NCBI RefSeq assembly: GCF_052072235.1
Contig: NZ_CM125436.1
Coordinates: forward strand, 5,512,001 to 5,576,000
DNA length: 64,000 nt
Source: Brevibacillus_D fluminis_A
Lineage (GTDB): Bacteria; Bacillota; Bacilli; Brevibacillales; Brevibacillaceae
Direction: 5' to 3'
Numbering within the stretch: the stretch's first letter is position 1; each line of letters opens with the position of its first letter. Of this stretch, positions 45,801 through 53,749 are shown piece by piece. The position numbers were made by a program, and so were the translations under genes. The notes beneath the pieces are model-generated. The model was not told where the DNA came from, ran no database searches, and saw only the letters and a program-made list of their open reading frames with translations.

Positions 45801-46795
45801 GGGGTAAAGTTGGTGGTTACATCCGTGCCTGTTATTACATCCGGCTTGTTTTCCCAATATTTCAACGGCTTGTCGAAATTGAGCACGATGCTGTCGCCTG
45901 GTTGGACCGTCGTTCCTGCTTGCGGACTGGTGATGGTCATTTGGCGTTGTTCGATCGTCACGGTAAACGTGGATGAGACTTCCGGCGTGGCGCCTTTTAC
46001 CGTGATCACGTATTTGACTGCTGTGCCATCGGCTTTTCCTTTGAGGGTAAACTTGCTACCATCATTCACGACATCCTGATCCGTACTTCCCGTCAATTCA
46101 GCCGGATCGTCAGGCTGGGCATCCGGTGCGGCTACCGAATACTTATAGCCCAAACCTGCTGTTGCGGGCGTAATCGTGATCTGCACGTCATCGGTTGCCT
46201 TCCCGCCATCGGCAATCGTGCCTGTCCCCGAGATCGCGGAAAACGTCACCTGCGCATTATTCACTTGTGTCTGCACCTGCGGCTGCGATTTCACCCGTGG
46301 CTTTCGCGGCTTAGGCTGCACAACAGCAGGTTCGTCAGCAGCAGGTTTGGTGATCGTCAATTCAAAGGTGCTTTTCAACTCGCCATTTGCTTTGTCCGTT
46401 GCGGTAATCACATAGGCGTGTGGCAAGCCATCCGCTTTTCCCGCCAGTTTTACGGTGACAGGCTCATCGGAGCTACCCTCAGAGGACTCATCCGCAGTAT
46501 CGGCTTGCACCGTATACTGAAAAGAAGCGGTATGGGAAATCGTGACTTCGACATCGGTATCTGCCGTATCACCGGTCTTGTACTCTTTCTGATTCGCGTC
46601 TGTCACGCGTATGATTGGAGCCAAAGCCTGCTGCGGCTCCTCTGTATGTGCGGCCGGTTGTTCGGTTGGCTGCTCTGCATTCGCGGCTGGCTGCTCCAGC
46701 GTCGTCTCGACGGACTGGGCAAAACCTGCTGTCGGCAGCGCCATGCCAACGACAAGAGCGACGATCAGCAAGTATCTCATCGTGCGTAAATACAA
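42893..46795 (-). CDS. Giant secreted protein with repeated SbsA-type Ig-like domains
   Basis: This protein of about 1300 residues is exported by a signal peptide (MRYLLIVALVVGMALPTAGFAQS region). About 180 Pro/Glu/Thr-rich residues and two cadherin/Ig-like units follow. About nine Big_5/SbsA-type repeats of about 95-105 residues then run to the C-terminus (each with PxxGAxxVxxxxxxxVxFxxPV... and AGxLRDxxGN). There is no SLH or LPXTG anchor. I prefer a TTG start at 46795 because GAGAGGAG lies four bases upstream; the ATG at 46780 has no SD. It is probably a surface or adhesin-like protein. Confidence 0.8.
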   Translation of the reverse strand: MYLRTMRYLLIVALVVGMALPTAGFAQSVETTLEQPAANAEQPTEQPAAHTEEPQQALAPIIRVTDANQKEYKTGDTADTDVEVTISHTASFQYTVQADTADESSEGSSDEPVTVKLAGKADGLPHAYVITATDKANGELKSTFELTITKPAADEPAVVQPKPRKPRVKSQPQVQTQVNNAQVTFSAISGTGTIADGGKATDDVQITITPATAGLGYKYSVAAPDAQPDDPAELTGSTDQDVVNDGSKFTLKGKADGTAVKYVITVKGATPEVSSTFTVTIEQRQMTITSPQAGTTVQPGDSIVLNFDKPLKYWENKPDVITGTDVTTNFTPIASIKKQGDQTGITYTATWDGNAKITLKPNAALTYGAKYDVTVQEKKIRDANYRFNKAFTGTFTVDTQPGATFYPTHNATGVSPLIQPTVTFTKPVFLAGSKQPITSANAASLIDFNGGAFTASYSGQVITVTPTNPLINRQSYTLKLKAGVVVDANNNPNAEASAVFMVEDNAPPYATITPAHGATYVSNTAALRVKFSKKMYLAGNGFVELNSANVGSVNIFSLLDESNYPVATTRTYDVVNNELYITPVAPLAYSKTYRLQVNAGVLRDAAGNYNTAAYSQFTTTPDFFPPYLVFTPSTGTSGVQLNASVVIKFTEPVTLQTSALTDYVTIKDINANSLIAFRPAWDAFTQTLTLTPSAYLQPNKGYIVTVLPNLVRDVSGLGNQLSTSIFYTQYDLTPPTFTSVPLNGASNVAVNDTFYVTVSEPVKRSNGEELTNSNAGKVVYLYDSLNKAVATKVTWDAAANKFAITPTYPLRSGASYRLAIAAGELRDLGGNPNNLFYSDFRTVVQWGAPIISASIANGQTNVPLDGQLLIFFDKPVSYADGTALSNSNIAKLLTFRDERNVNVPFTASWDADNLRVTVTSKSKLQTSQKYTVAIDAGKVMDGLGNRNNAFGILFTTVSAADLPTVISAPVNGDYDIPVDTDINLQFNKPVRLADGSPITASAIESLISLKTSRRDSVAFQAEWSPSELVMTLVPKKRLSKNESYTLYLPANAFTDMSNNPVPAYIASFSTQYDANLPKIASVPMNDDTNVPVDKKIEVVFSEDVTLKSGAKPTATTLKRLVAVYDENFRTVAASYSWNSTTRTLTIKPTQLLRINTAYTISVGPDSVFNKSKKGNGGYIATFKTTATADPIKITTTPKNLATNVSIRDDLKVTFSDAVTLANGSTITSSNLTGLVQLLTVDGKSVPAKLTWDSSKRTITVDPKLYLEQKSYYTLYIPAGSFSNQAGAVNDELKVTFMTGK

Positions 46796-46902
46796 AAAGC
46801 TCCTCTCCCTTCTCTCATTCGATTGCATAATTCCTAAAATTACTAATTGAATCACACTACCAATTTACCATATTTCGGATAAGCCATCACATACTTCCGT
46901 AC

Positions 46903-46953
46903 GAAAAAAATAAACGCCCCGTCCCTTTGCCGAGCTGCAACCAGGGAGAGGCC
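46903..46953 (-). terminator. Terminator after the 46965-47435 gene
   Basis: An imperfect GC-rich stem (GCCTCTCCC / GGGACGGGGC, one bulge) is followed by TTTATTTTTTT on the minus strand. Confidence 0.65.
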
Positions 46954-46964
46954 TATCGTCCGCT

Positions 46965-47435
46965 TTATGTTCCAAGCGCAAGTTTCTCTTCTTCACTTTT
47001 CGTTCGTATCTGCAAAATTTCCTCCGGCGCGATTTCCGTGCAGCGAATGATAGCGGGTATCGAAATTTTCGCCTTGAGCAGTTCGAGTACAATCTGCTCC
47101 TTCTGATAATTGAAGTAATCGGCATAGACCGGATCGTTTTCCAACCGCTTGCCTTTTTCAGCCAACCACGCTTTCACCTTGTTCTCCCGCTCCTGAATGT
47201 CCAGAATCGCAGCTCTTCGTGTCGCGAGGAAATCCTTTTCCCCTTTCTCCCGGTTCCATTTGCGCGCTTTTTCAAGCTGCAGGAACCATTCGATGCTTTC
47301 GCGCACAGTTTTTCCTTTTTGCTGCGCCCACTCCAGAATGTCTCTCTTTTGTTTCCCCATCACTTCTATCGTTTCAGGCGAATCTTCAAACCACCACAAG
47401 CAATCATCCCATGAATCCGGGTCAAAGGCACGCAT
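46965..47435 (-). CDS. Hypothetical cytosolic helical protein
   Basis: This 156-residue, charged, helical protein begins MRAFDPDSWDDCLWWFEDSPETIEVMG behind GGAGGACAGG. It contains many Lys/Glu and Trp residues, has no signal peptide, and shows no motif I recognise. It is 11 bp downstream of the small HTH gene and is probably co-transcribed with it. A phage-like or toxin-antitoxin-like role would be speculation. Confidence 0.6.
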   Translation of the reverse strand: MRAFDPDSWDDCLWWFEDSPETIEVMGKQKRDILEWAQQKGKTVRESIEWFLQLEKARKWNREKGEKDFLATRRAAILDIQERENKVKAWLAEKGKRLENDPVYADYFNYQKEQIVLELLKAKISIPAIIRCTEIAPEEILQIRTKSEEEKLALGT

Positions 47436-47446
47436 AGCCTGTCCTC

Positions 47447-47653
47447 CTAACTGTCTCTGTTCCGTTCAAGGTCCAAGATTTCCACGATCCGGTTACGATG
47501 TTTCGTTGCCTTCCGCGCGTTTGTCATGATGTCGCCGAGTCGATTTTCCGGAATATGATAGCGCCGGCAAAACTCGCGCTGGTCCATCTGCAATTCTGCC
47601 AGCCTCTTTTTAATGGCCCAACCCAACTCAGAAATGGGCCGCTTTCTCACCAT
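47447..47653 (-). CDS. Small HTH DNA-binding protein
   Basis: This 68-residue protein has a Cro/Rap1-type helix-turn-helix: LGWAIKKRLAELQMDQREFCRRYHIPENRLGDIM. The start MVRKRPISE at 47653 has GGAGGTG upstream. It is divergent from an XRE regulator at 47849, with inverted and direct repeats in between. Such pairs resemble phage lysogeny switches, but no other phage gene is present. Confidence 0.75.
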   Translation of the reverse strand: MVRKRPISELGWAIKKRLAELQMDQREFCRRYHIPENRLGDIMTNARKATKHRNRIVEILDLERNRDS

Positions 47654-47717
47654 AAATTCACCTCCGCTCACATGTCTTGCGTAGCCAAGCCTTTAGAGAA
47701 ACTGATATAATTTCATT

Positions 47718-47791
47718 GGGAAGCTACTTCCCATATTTTTCATATTACTGATTATTTTCAGTTTCGTCAATTGTTATTACTGATTATTTTC
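47718..47791. promoter_or_regulatory. Operator-like repeats between divergent HTH genes
   Basis: A perfect inverted repeat GGGAAG-CTA-CTTCCC lies at 47718-47732. A 17-bp direct repeat (TATTACTGATTATTTTC) occurs at 47743-47759 and 47775-47791, 32 bp apart (three helical turns). Both are good candidate binding sites for the flanking regulators. Confidence 0.55.
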
Positions 47792-47848
47792 TATGAACAT
47801 TATTCATATTCCTTTGTTTTTCAGTCTGTTTTTGTGAGGTGTAGGTTC

Positions 47849-48298
47849 ATGAGTTCCATCGGAGATCGAATACGTGCATTGCGGCAGGAGCGGGATATTT
47901 CCATGAATGAGCTGGAAGATCAGATCGGCGCCTCGCGCGGCAGTGTGAACAAATGGGAAAAAGGCAGCGTGCCGGGAGGGAATTCACTGATCGCGCTGTC
48001 GACATTTTTCGGCGTTTCTACTGACTGGATTCTGAAAGGGCAAGAAGATTTGACGTTGGCGGCCGGGACCGATCCCGCTTCTTTTTTGGTCCGCGAACGG
48101 GAATCTACTGCCCATCCTGTGGTACATTCCGCTGAATCTGCCGCTCTGGCCGCTTCGCTTGCCAGCAAAGCGAGCGCACTTCCGCCTGAAAAAGTCGAGC
48201 TGTTACACGATATTGCGGATGAGCTGCTCAAGCTGCATGTGCTGGAGTCGCAGAGCAAACCGGCTCGGGGGCAGGGCAAGAAAAAAGAGAAAGCTTAG
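47849..48298 (+). CDS. XRE-family transcriptional regulator
   Basis: This 149-residue protein has an N-terminal HTH (MSSIGDRIRALRQERDISMNELEDQIGASRGSVNKWEKGSVPGG, first 45 residues). An Ala/Ser-rich linker and a helical C-terminal part follow (LPPEKVELLHDIADELLKLH), ending in a basic tail. The ATG at 47849 follows GTGAGGTGTAGG. It is likely to autoregulate through the repeats upstream. The target genes are unknown. Confidence 0.88.
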   Translation: MSSIGDRIRALRQERDISMNELEDQIGASRGSVNKWEKGSVPGGNSLIALSTFFGVSTDWILKGQEDLTLAAGTDPASFLVRERESTAHPVVHSAESAALAASLASKASALPPEKVELLHDIADELLKLHVLESQSKPARGQGKKKEKA

Positions 48299-48316
48299 TC
48301 ACTATCCGTTCAAAGT

Positions 48317-48360
48317 AAAAACTCCCGTTGCTTATCCAAGAAAAGCAGCGGGAGTTTTTC
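48317..48360 (+). terminator. Bidirectional terminator
   Basis: A stem AAACTCCCG(T)TGCTT / AAGCAGCGGGAGTTT is flanked by A and T runs between convergent genes. Confidence 0.88.
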
Positions 48361-48362
48361 GC

Positions 48363-49001
48363 TCATTTGATCGTGTAAGTATACGTATCGGTTTTGCCGG
48401 TTTTATCGACTGCCTTAATGGTTACGCTAGTCGCGTTTTTGGCAATAACCTCGATGTAAAAGGCTTTGTTCTCCGGGATCACTTCTTTCACGCGATCCCC
48501 GATGGTCACTTCTACCGATGTCACGTTATCCGCAGCCAGTTTGCCCGAGACCGTGTAAGCGTAGCGCGTCATGAATTTGGCTTTGGTTACCTTGAGCGAC
48601 GAGCGGTCGATCAGGTCTGCGTTTGCGGCAAGGGAGACAGACAACGTTTCCGTATCGCCGTTTTTGGCAGTCGCTTCGATGGAGATCGATGTCGGCTTCG
48701 TGCCCTTGAGCGTGATGTCCTTGCTGAGAGAAAACGATTTGCTGCTGCTTTTGAACGTGGCCTTGTACGATTTGTCGCTGACTTTTACATAGATTTTGCT
48801 GATGTCAGCGGTTTTCGCTACCCCAGACACTTTCAGTTTATACGTATCGGCTTTGGAGGTTGACTGAAGCTCCGCGGTGATGGTTGTTTTGTCGAGAAGC
48901 ACAGCGTTGGCTGCAAAGGCAGGCAAGATGCCAACCAGCATGACAGCCAGCATGGTGAAGATGAATAAAGCCGTTTTGGCAGGTTTGTGAAGCAAGGACA
49001 T
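48363..49001 (-). CDS. Secreted beta-domain protein of unknown function
   Basis: This 212-residue protein has a signal peptide (TALFIFTMLAVMLVGILPAFAA). About 185 residues of Lys/Thr/Ser-rich beta sequence follow, in two similar halves (ADTYKLKVSGVAKTADISKIYVKVSDKSY; RYAYTVSGKLAADNVTSVEVTIGD). It has no anchor motif. It is probably an exported surface or matrix protein. Its upstream region begins the sequence repeated twice more in the Rpn region. Confidence 0.7.
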   Translation of the reverse strand: MSLLHKPAKTALFIFTMLAVMLVGILPAFAANAVLLDKTTITAELQSTSKADTYKLKVSGVAKTADISKIYVKVSDKSYKATFKSSSKSFSLSKDITLKGTKPTSISIEATAKNGDTETLSVSLAANADLIDRSSLKVTKAKFMTRYAYTVSGKLAADNVTSVEVTIGDRVKEVIPENKAFYIEVIAKNATSVTIKAVDKTGKTDTYTYTIK

Positions 49002-49017
49002 TCTATCAACTCCAAAT

Positions 49018-49073
49018 ATTTGGTAATTAGCAGTTTTTATTATAGGGGATGGGCGGGGATTTGGGAAGGTGGA
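49018..49073 (+). repeat. Dispersed direct repeat, copy 1
   Basis: A sequence of about 56 bp starting ATTTGGTAATTAGCAG and ending GGAAGGTGGA is nearly identical at 52654-52709 and slightly diverged at 56379-56432. Here it lies upstream of the secreted-protein gene. The remainder of 49074-49295 holds a terminator-like hairpin for the Rpn fragment (near 49145-49176) and no gene. Confidence 0.8.
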
Positions 49074-49295
49074 GAGCGCACCGGATTGATAAACCGGATC
49101 TGGTTAAAGGTGTCGCACTTCGTACTACAATCCATCGTACAAAAAAAACCTGCTTCCGTTCGGTGGACGCAGGGCTACCTATTATTGCAATCTTTTGCAC
49201 CTCATCAACACCGCTTTGCCCCTCGTGTAGCGTCATTTGTGACAGATGCGTCTCTTTTTCGGTACTGATGCTGTATGTGTAACATGGAGGTAATG

Positions 49296-49620
49296 TTAGT
49301 GCGGTTGCTGTTTCAGTTTTTCGATTTCTTCTACAGAAAGTCCCGTCAATTCAACGATCAAGGAAATATCCATTTCTTTAGCAATCATTTTTCTAGCCAC
49401 TTCTGCTTTACCTTCTTCCTTTGCCCCCTCAATCATGCTTACTTCATCCTTCAACGCCTTTTCCCGCATTTCGTACAACCTGCGAGCCTCGGCATCCTGG
49501 CTCAAAAACTCCAGCACGTTAACCGCCTTACGAATCGTCGGTTCGCTCATCGCCAATTCCTCCAGTTTCGTTTCGCTATCGGCTTTCAGGAACAACAACC
49601 ATTTTACCTGCAGGTCACTG
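49296..49620 (-). pseudogene. Rpn-family nuclease gene fragment (C-terminal part)
   Basis: About 100 codons match the C-terminal third of the full Rpn genes nearby (WLLFLKADSETKLEELAMSEP ... IEKLKQQ). The catalytic N-terminal two thirds are missing. Sequence beyond the break reads straight into the downstream flank of the next copy, as expected from deletion between tandem repeats. The C-terminal tail differs from the other copies (AEVARKMIAKEMDISLIVEL). Confidence 0.85.
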
Positions 49621-49645
49621 GTTGCGATTCAAATTGAACCTCAGT

Positions 49646-50036
49646 TTAGTGAAGTTGCTGTTTCAGTTTATTGATTTCTTCTTGTGGCAGCTTGGTCAGC
49701 TTGGCAACACGTTCAGGGCTGTCACCTTCCGCAAGCATCTCTCTGGCGATTTCCAGAGCCTTTTGCCGCTCGCCTTCTGTTCGACCTTCCGCCCGGCCTT
49801 CTGCTCGCCCCTCTGCCCGACCTTCCGCCTTAGCTCCTTCAATCATGTTGAGTTCATCCTTGAGCGCCTTCTCCCGCATCTCATACAGTCTGCGGGCTTC
49901 GGCATCCTGGCTCAAAAACTCCAGCACATTGACAGCTTTACGTATCGTCGGTTCGCTCATCGCCAATTCCTCCAGTTTCGTCTCGCTTTCGGCTTTCAGG
50001 AACAACAACCATTTTACCTGCAGGTCACTGGTTGTG
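49646..50036 (-). pseudogene. Rpn-family nuclease gene fragment with four AEGR repeats
   Basis: This C-terminal fragment is cut at the same point as the previous one. It carries four tandem AEGR units (12 bp each) before TEGERQKALE, the highest number in the array. The catalytic core is absent. Confidence 0.85.
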
Positions 50037-50056
50037 ATTCCAAACTAAACCTCAGT

Positions 50057-50920
50057 TTAGTGAAGTTGCTGTTTCAGTTTATTTATTTCTTCTTGTGGCA
50101 GCTTGGTCAGCTTGGCAACACGCTCAGGACTGTCACCTTCTGCAAGCATCTCTCTGGCGATTTCCAGAGCTTTTTGCCGCTCGCCTTCTGTTCGCCCCTC
50201 TGCCCGACCTTCCGCCTTAGCTCCTTCAATCATGTTCAGTTCATCCTTGAGCGCCTTCTCTCGCATTTCATACAGCCTGCGGGCTTCGGCATCCTGGCTC
50301 AAAAACTCCAGCACATTGACAGCTTTACGTATCGTCGGTTCACTCATCGCTAGTTCCTCCAGTTTCGTTTCGCTATCGGCTTTCAGGAACAACAACCATT
50401 TTACCTGTAGGTCACTGGTTTCCTGATGCTCGAATCCAAGCTTCGGCAGCTCAAGAAAATGAATTTCCAGATTGTCAGTCAAGACAAAGTTCTCTGTATC
50501 TTCCCTCAGACGAAAAACACTGTGATAGCTCTTGGATGACAGGTAGGAGAAATCCATAATGCTGATCGTGATCGTCTTTTTGAGGTTCCGGTACGGTTCA
50601 CCTTCTGAAAGTTGCCCTTCGAACATCTTCGCCCAGTAGTACAGCGAGCGTTTCTCTATGTCGTACTTGTTGTGCAGCTGTACTTCGATATTGATCTGTT
50701 CGCCTGTTTTCGTTTTCGCCCTTACATCGAGGATGGATGCTTTGTCTCCCACCTGATCTGCATTGATGTGCGGGTCAACCAGCATGATCTCCTTTAGCTG
50801 ATTTCCTTCCTCTGGCTTTAACGTCGCGTTGAGGAAAGACAACAACAGATCCTTGTTTTCCTCGGTACCAAAAATCCGTTTGAACACGAAATCGACAATT
50901 GGATTCATCCGCTTGTTCAC
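50057..50920 (-). CDS. Rpn-family recombination-promoting nuclease / transposase-like protein
   Basis: This 287-residue PD-(D/E)XK-type protein starts MNKRMNPIVDFVFKRIFGTEENKDLL. The nuclease core shows SILDVRAKTKTG...INIEVQL (Asp, then Glu-x-Gln) and RSLYYWAKMFEGQL. A C-terminal helical tail holds AEGR/TEGER units (two AEGR). It is monocistronic, with a conserved extended -10 (TTTGGTATAAT) about 50 bp upstream. Rpn proteins are DNA nucleases linked to recombination or phage defence. Catalytic residues look intact. Confidence 0.88.
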   Translation of the reverse strand: MNKRMNPIVDFVFKRIFGTEENKDLLLSFLNATLKPEEGNQLKEIMLVDPHINADQVGDKASILDVRAKTKTGEQINIEVQLHNKYDIEKRSLYYWAKMFEGQLSEGEPYRNLKKTITISIMDFSYLSSKSYHSVFRLREDTENFVLTDNLEIHFLELPKLGFEHQETSDLQVKWLLFLKADSETKLEELAMSEPTIRKAVNVLEFLSQDAEARRLYEMREKALKDELNMIEGAKAEGRAEGRTEGERQKALEIAREMLAEGDSPERVAKLTKLPQEEINKLKQQLH

Positions 50921-51117
50921 GCCATCACTCTCCCTTACCCGTTCGTTGTCTGTATTTCCATTATACCAAAGGAATGTTGTTCAGACACTTTCCACGCGAA
51001 CCTTCTTTCAGGCTTACTCCAGTAAATAATGAGAGTAATGTTGGGAGTGCCACAACAGCAGCATATCCGACTTTTACGGGAAGTCGAAGGGTTCCATCCA
51101 AGAAATTGTGTGGCGGC

Positions 51118-51154
51118 AAAAAGCCCTGCATCCATTCGTTGGACACAGGACTTA
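51118..51154 (-). terminator. Terminator of Rpn gene copy at 51179
   Basis: A stem AAGTCCTGTGTCC / GGATGCAGGGCTT with a 7-nt loop and TTTTTG follows the Rpn stop. The same element recurs after the other copies. Confidence 0.75.
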
Positions 51155-51178
51155 TTGTGATTCAAACTGAACCTCAGT

Positions 51179-52054
51179 TTAGTGAAGTTGCTGTTTCAGT
51201 TTATTTATTTCTTCCTGTGGCAGCTTGGTCAGCTTGGCAACACGTTCAGGACTGTCACCCTCTGCAAGCATCTCTCTGGCGATTTCCAGAGCTTTTTGCC
51301 GCTCGCCTTCTGTTCGACCTTCTGCCCGACCCTCTGCCCTACCTTCCGCCTTAGCTCCTTCAATCATGTTCAATTCATCCTTGAGCGCCTTCTCCCGCAT
51401 TTCATACAGTCTACGGGCTTCGGCATCCTGGCTCAAAAACTCCAGCACATTGACAGCTTTACGTATCGTCGGTTCACTCATCGCTAGTTCCTCCAGTTTC
51501 GTTTCGCTATCGGCTTTCAGGAACAACAGCCATTTTACCTGCAGGTCACTGGTTTCCTGATGCTCGAATTCAAGCTTCGGCAGCTCAAGAAAATGAATTT
51601 CCAGATTGTCAGTCAAGACAAAGTTCTCTGTATCTTCCCTCAGACGAAAAACACTGTGATAGCTCTTGGATGGCAGGTAGCAGAAATCCATAATGCTGAT
51701 CGTGATCGTCTTTTTGAGGTTCCGGTACGGTTCACCTTCTGAAAGTTGCCCCTCGAACATCTTCGCCCAGTAGTACAGGGAGCGTTTCTCTATGTCGTAC
51801 TTGTTGTGCAGCTGTACTTCGATATTGATCTGTTCGCCTGTTTTCGTTTTCGCCCTTACATCGAGGATGGATGCTTTGTCTCCCACCTGATCTGCATTGA
51901 TGTGCGGGTCAACCAGCATGATCTCCTTTAGCTGATTTCCTTCCTCTGGCTTTAACGTCGCGTTGAGGAAAGACAACAACAGATCTTTGTTTTCCTCGGT
52001 ACCAAAAATCCGTTTGAACACGAAATCGACAATTGGATTCATCCGCTTGGCCAC
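51179..52054 (-). CDS. Rpn-family nuclease, tandem duplicate
   Basis: This 291-residue protein is almost identical to the one at 50057-50920. It differs by a few residues (starts MAKRMNPIVDF) and by one extra 12-bp AEGR unit (three). The upstream promoter region and downstream terminator are also duplicated, so the repeat unit is about 1.13 kb. Near identity implies a recent tandem duplication or gene conversion. Confidence 0.88.
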   Translation of the reverse strand: MAKRMNPIVDFVFKRIFGTEENKDLLLSFLNATLKPEEGNQLKEIMLVDPHINADQVGDKASILDVRAKTKTGEQINIEVQLHNKYDIEKRSLYYWAKMFEGQLSEGEPYRNLKKTITISIMDFCYLPSKSYHSVFRLREDTENFVLTDNLEIHFLELPKLEFEHQETSDLQVKWLLFLKADSETKLEELAMSEPTIRKAVNVLEFLSQDAEARRLYEMREKALKDELNMIEGAKAEGRAEGRAEGRTEGERQKALEIAREMLAEGDSPERVAKLTKLPQEEINKLKQQLH

Positions 52055-52251
52055 GCCATCACTCTCCCTTACCCGTTCATTGTCTGTACTTCCATTATAC
52101 CAAAGGAATGTTGTTCAGACACTTTCCACGAGAACCTTCTTTCAGGCTTATTCCAGTAAATAATGAGAGTAATGTTGGGAGTGCCACAACAGCAGCATAT
52201 CCGACTTTTACGGGAAGTCGAAGGGTTCCATCCAAGGAATTGTGTGGCGGC

Positions 52252-52288
52252 AAAAAGCCCTGCATCCATTCGTTGGACACAGGACTGA
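52252..52288 (-). terminator. Terminator of Rpn fragment at 52308
   Basis: The same hairpin as at 51118-51154, with stem arms AGTCCTGTGTCC / GGATGCAGGGCT and a T run on the minus strand. Confidence 0.7.
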
Positions 52289-52307
52289 TTTCAAACTGAA
52301 CCTCAGT

Positions 52308-52653
52308 TTAGTGAAGTTGCTGGTTCAGTTTATTTATTTCTTCTTGTGGCAGCTTGGTCAGCTTGGCAACACGTTCAGGACTGTCACCTTCTGCAAGCAT
52401 CTCTCTGGCAATTTCCAGAGCTTTTTGCCGCTCGCCTTCTGTTCGACCTTCTGCCCTACCTTCCGCCTTAGCTCCTTCAATCATGTTCAATTCATCCTTG
52501 AGCGCCTTCTCCCGCATTTCATACAGTCTGCGAGCTTCCGCATCCTGGCTCAAAAACTCCAGCACGTTAACCGCCTTACGAATCGTCGGCTCGCTCATCG
52601 CTAGTTCCTCCAGTTTCGTCTCGCTTTCAGCTTTCAGGAACAACAGCCATTTT
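52308..52653 (-). pseudogene. Rpn-family gene fragment (C-terminal part), joined to dispersed repeat
   Basis: About 111 codons of the Rpn C-terminus with two AEGR units are present. The coding similarity stops at WLLFLK and is replaced immediately by the dispersed direct repeat. The catalytic core is absent. Confidence 0.85.
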
Positions 52654-52709
52654 ATTTGGTAATTAGCAGTTTTTATTATAGGGGATGGGCGGGGATTCAG
52701 GAAGGTGGA
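52654..52709 (+). repeat. Dispersed direct repeat, copy 2
   Basis: Nearly identical to 49018-49073. Together the two copies bracket the array of tandem Rpn genes. The following stretch 52710-52912 resembles 56433-56460 and the upstream region of the small gene at 55258. I see no intact gene in it. Confidence 0.8.
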
Positions 52710-52912
52710 AGGGATGTAGAAAATGGAAAAGGACCTGTTTCGTTGGGGAAAAGCATGTACAACAACTCCTTTTGGTTATTTTGAGAACACAAAATGGCCC
52801 TATATCCTTTGAATGGACGTAGGGCTTACTTTCAGCGATTTACTTTCGTGTAGTGTCAATGGTGGCGATTGCGTCACGCTCTGGCGGTACTTACGGAACA
52901 TGACGGGTCGAG

Positions 52913-53648
52913 CTAGTGAAGTTTTTGTTTTAGTTTTTCGATTTCTCCTAAAGACAAGCCAGTTGCTTTGGCGATGGTGTCAACATCCACACCTAGTGTC
53001 AGAAGGTTTCGAGCTGTTTCTGCTTTTCCTTCTGCTTTTCCTTCTGCCAATCCTTCCTCCCGAGCCTTCATCTGTCGCAATTCAGCCTCTTTCGCAACCG
53101 ACAGCTCATCCTGAATCGCTTTCTTCCGAGTCTCGTACTCCACCCATTTCTTGTCATCTCGGCTCAGATCTTCCCACTGATCAAACGCTTTCTTCATTAC
53201 CGGATCTTTCATCGCAATCGCCTCCAATTCCCTACGAATGTCTCCCCGATCATCTGCCTCCAGCATCAGCAGCCATCTTTCCTTTTCATTCTTCTGGAGA
53301 TTGACGGCTCGTTGCTCCCATAGCCTCACCAGTTTGCGCATCTCTACAAAATGGACTTCCATCACGTCAGTCAGGAGAAACTTCTCCTCGTTCTCGAACA
53401 GCCGAAACGTGGAATGATAGTTATCTGTCTCCTTGATTAAATCAAAATCAAGGATGTTGATCGTCACCGTCTTTTTCAGTTCGGGCCTCCGCATGCTCTG
53501 AGTTCAAGATGGTCAGTGAGGCAATTTGCTCATCCTTCGGCAGCTTGAGAACCGCGTTGAGGAGTGCTCGAAGAATCGGCTCGTTGCCTTCCGTGCCGAA
53601 CAACTGTTTGAAAGCAAAGTCTACTTTCAAGTCCATGTACCTGGTCAC
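52913..53648 (-). pseudogene. Divergent Rpn-family gene with internal deletion and frameshift
   Basis: The N-terminal part (MTRYMDLKVDFAFKQLFGTEGNEPILRALL) and C-terminal part (LKKTVTINILDFDLIKETDNYHS to GEIEKLKQKLH) lie in different frames. About 100 codons between them, including the expected Asp and Glu-x-Gln catalytic segment, are missing. The protein is only distantly related to the array copies. The promoter with extended -10 TGGTATAAT remains at about 53690. Confidence 0.85.
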
Positions 53649-53749
53649 ACCATCACCCCATTTTCCCCGTACAACATTATTTACTTATTATTATACCACC
53701 GGAATGCTGTTCAGACACTTTCCTTGAGAACCTCCTTTCTGACATATTC

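Noticed and set aside
46865..47125. An 86-codon basic frame on the minus strand overlapping the 46965-47435 gene
   Set aside because: It is in a different frame over a terminator and a better-supported gene, with no SD.
49780..49830. 12-bp tandem repeats in the Rpn genes considered as a CRISPR-like array
   Set aside because: They are in-frame AEGR codons with no spacers and no cas genes.
50961..51146. A 61-codon minus-strand frame with a hydrophobic GYAAVVALPTLLSLF stretch, repeated at 52095-52280
   Set aside because: It is duplicated only because it lies in the Rpn repeat unit. It overlaps the Rpn promoter and terminator and has no convincing SD.
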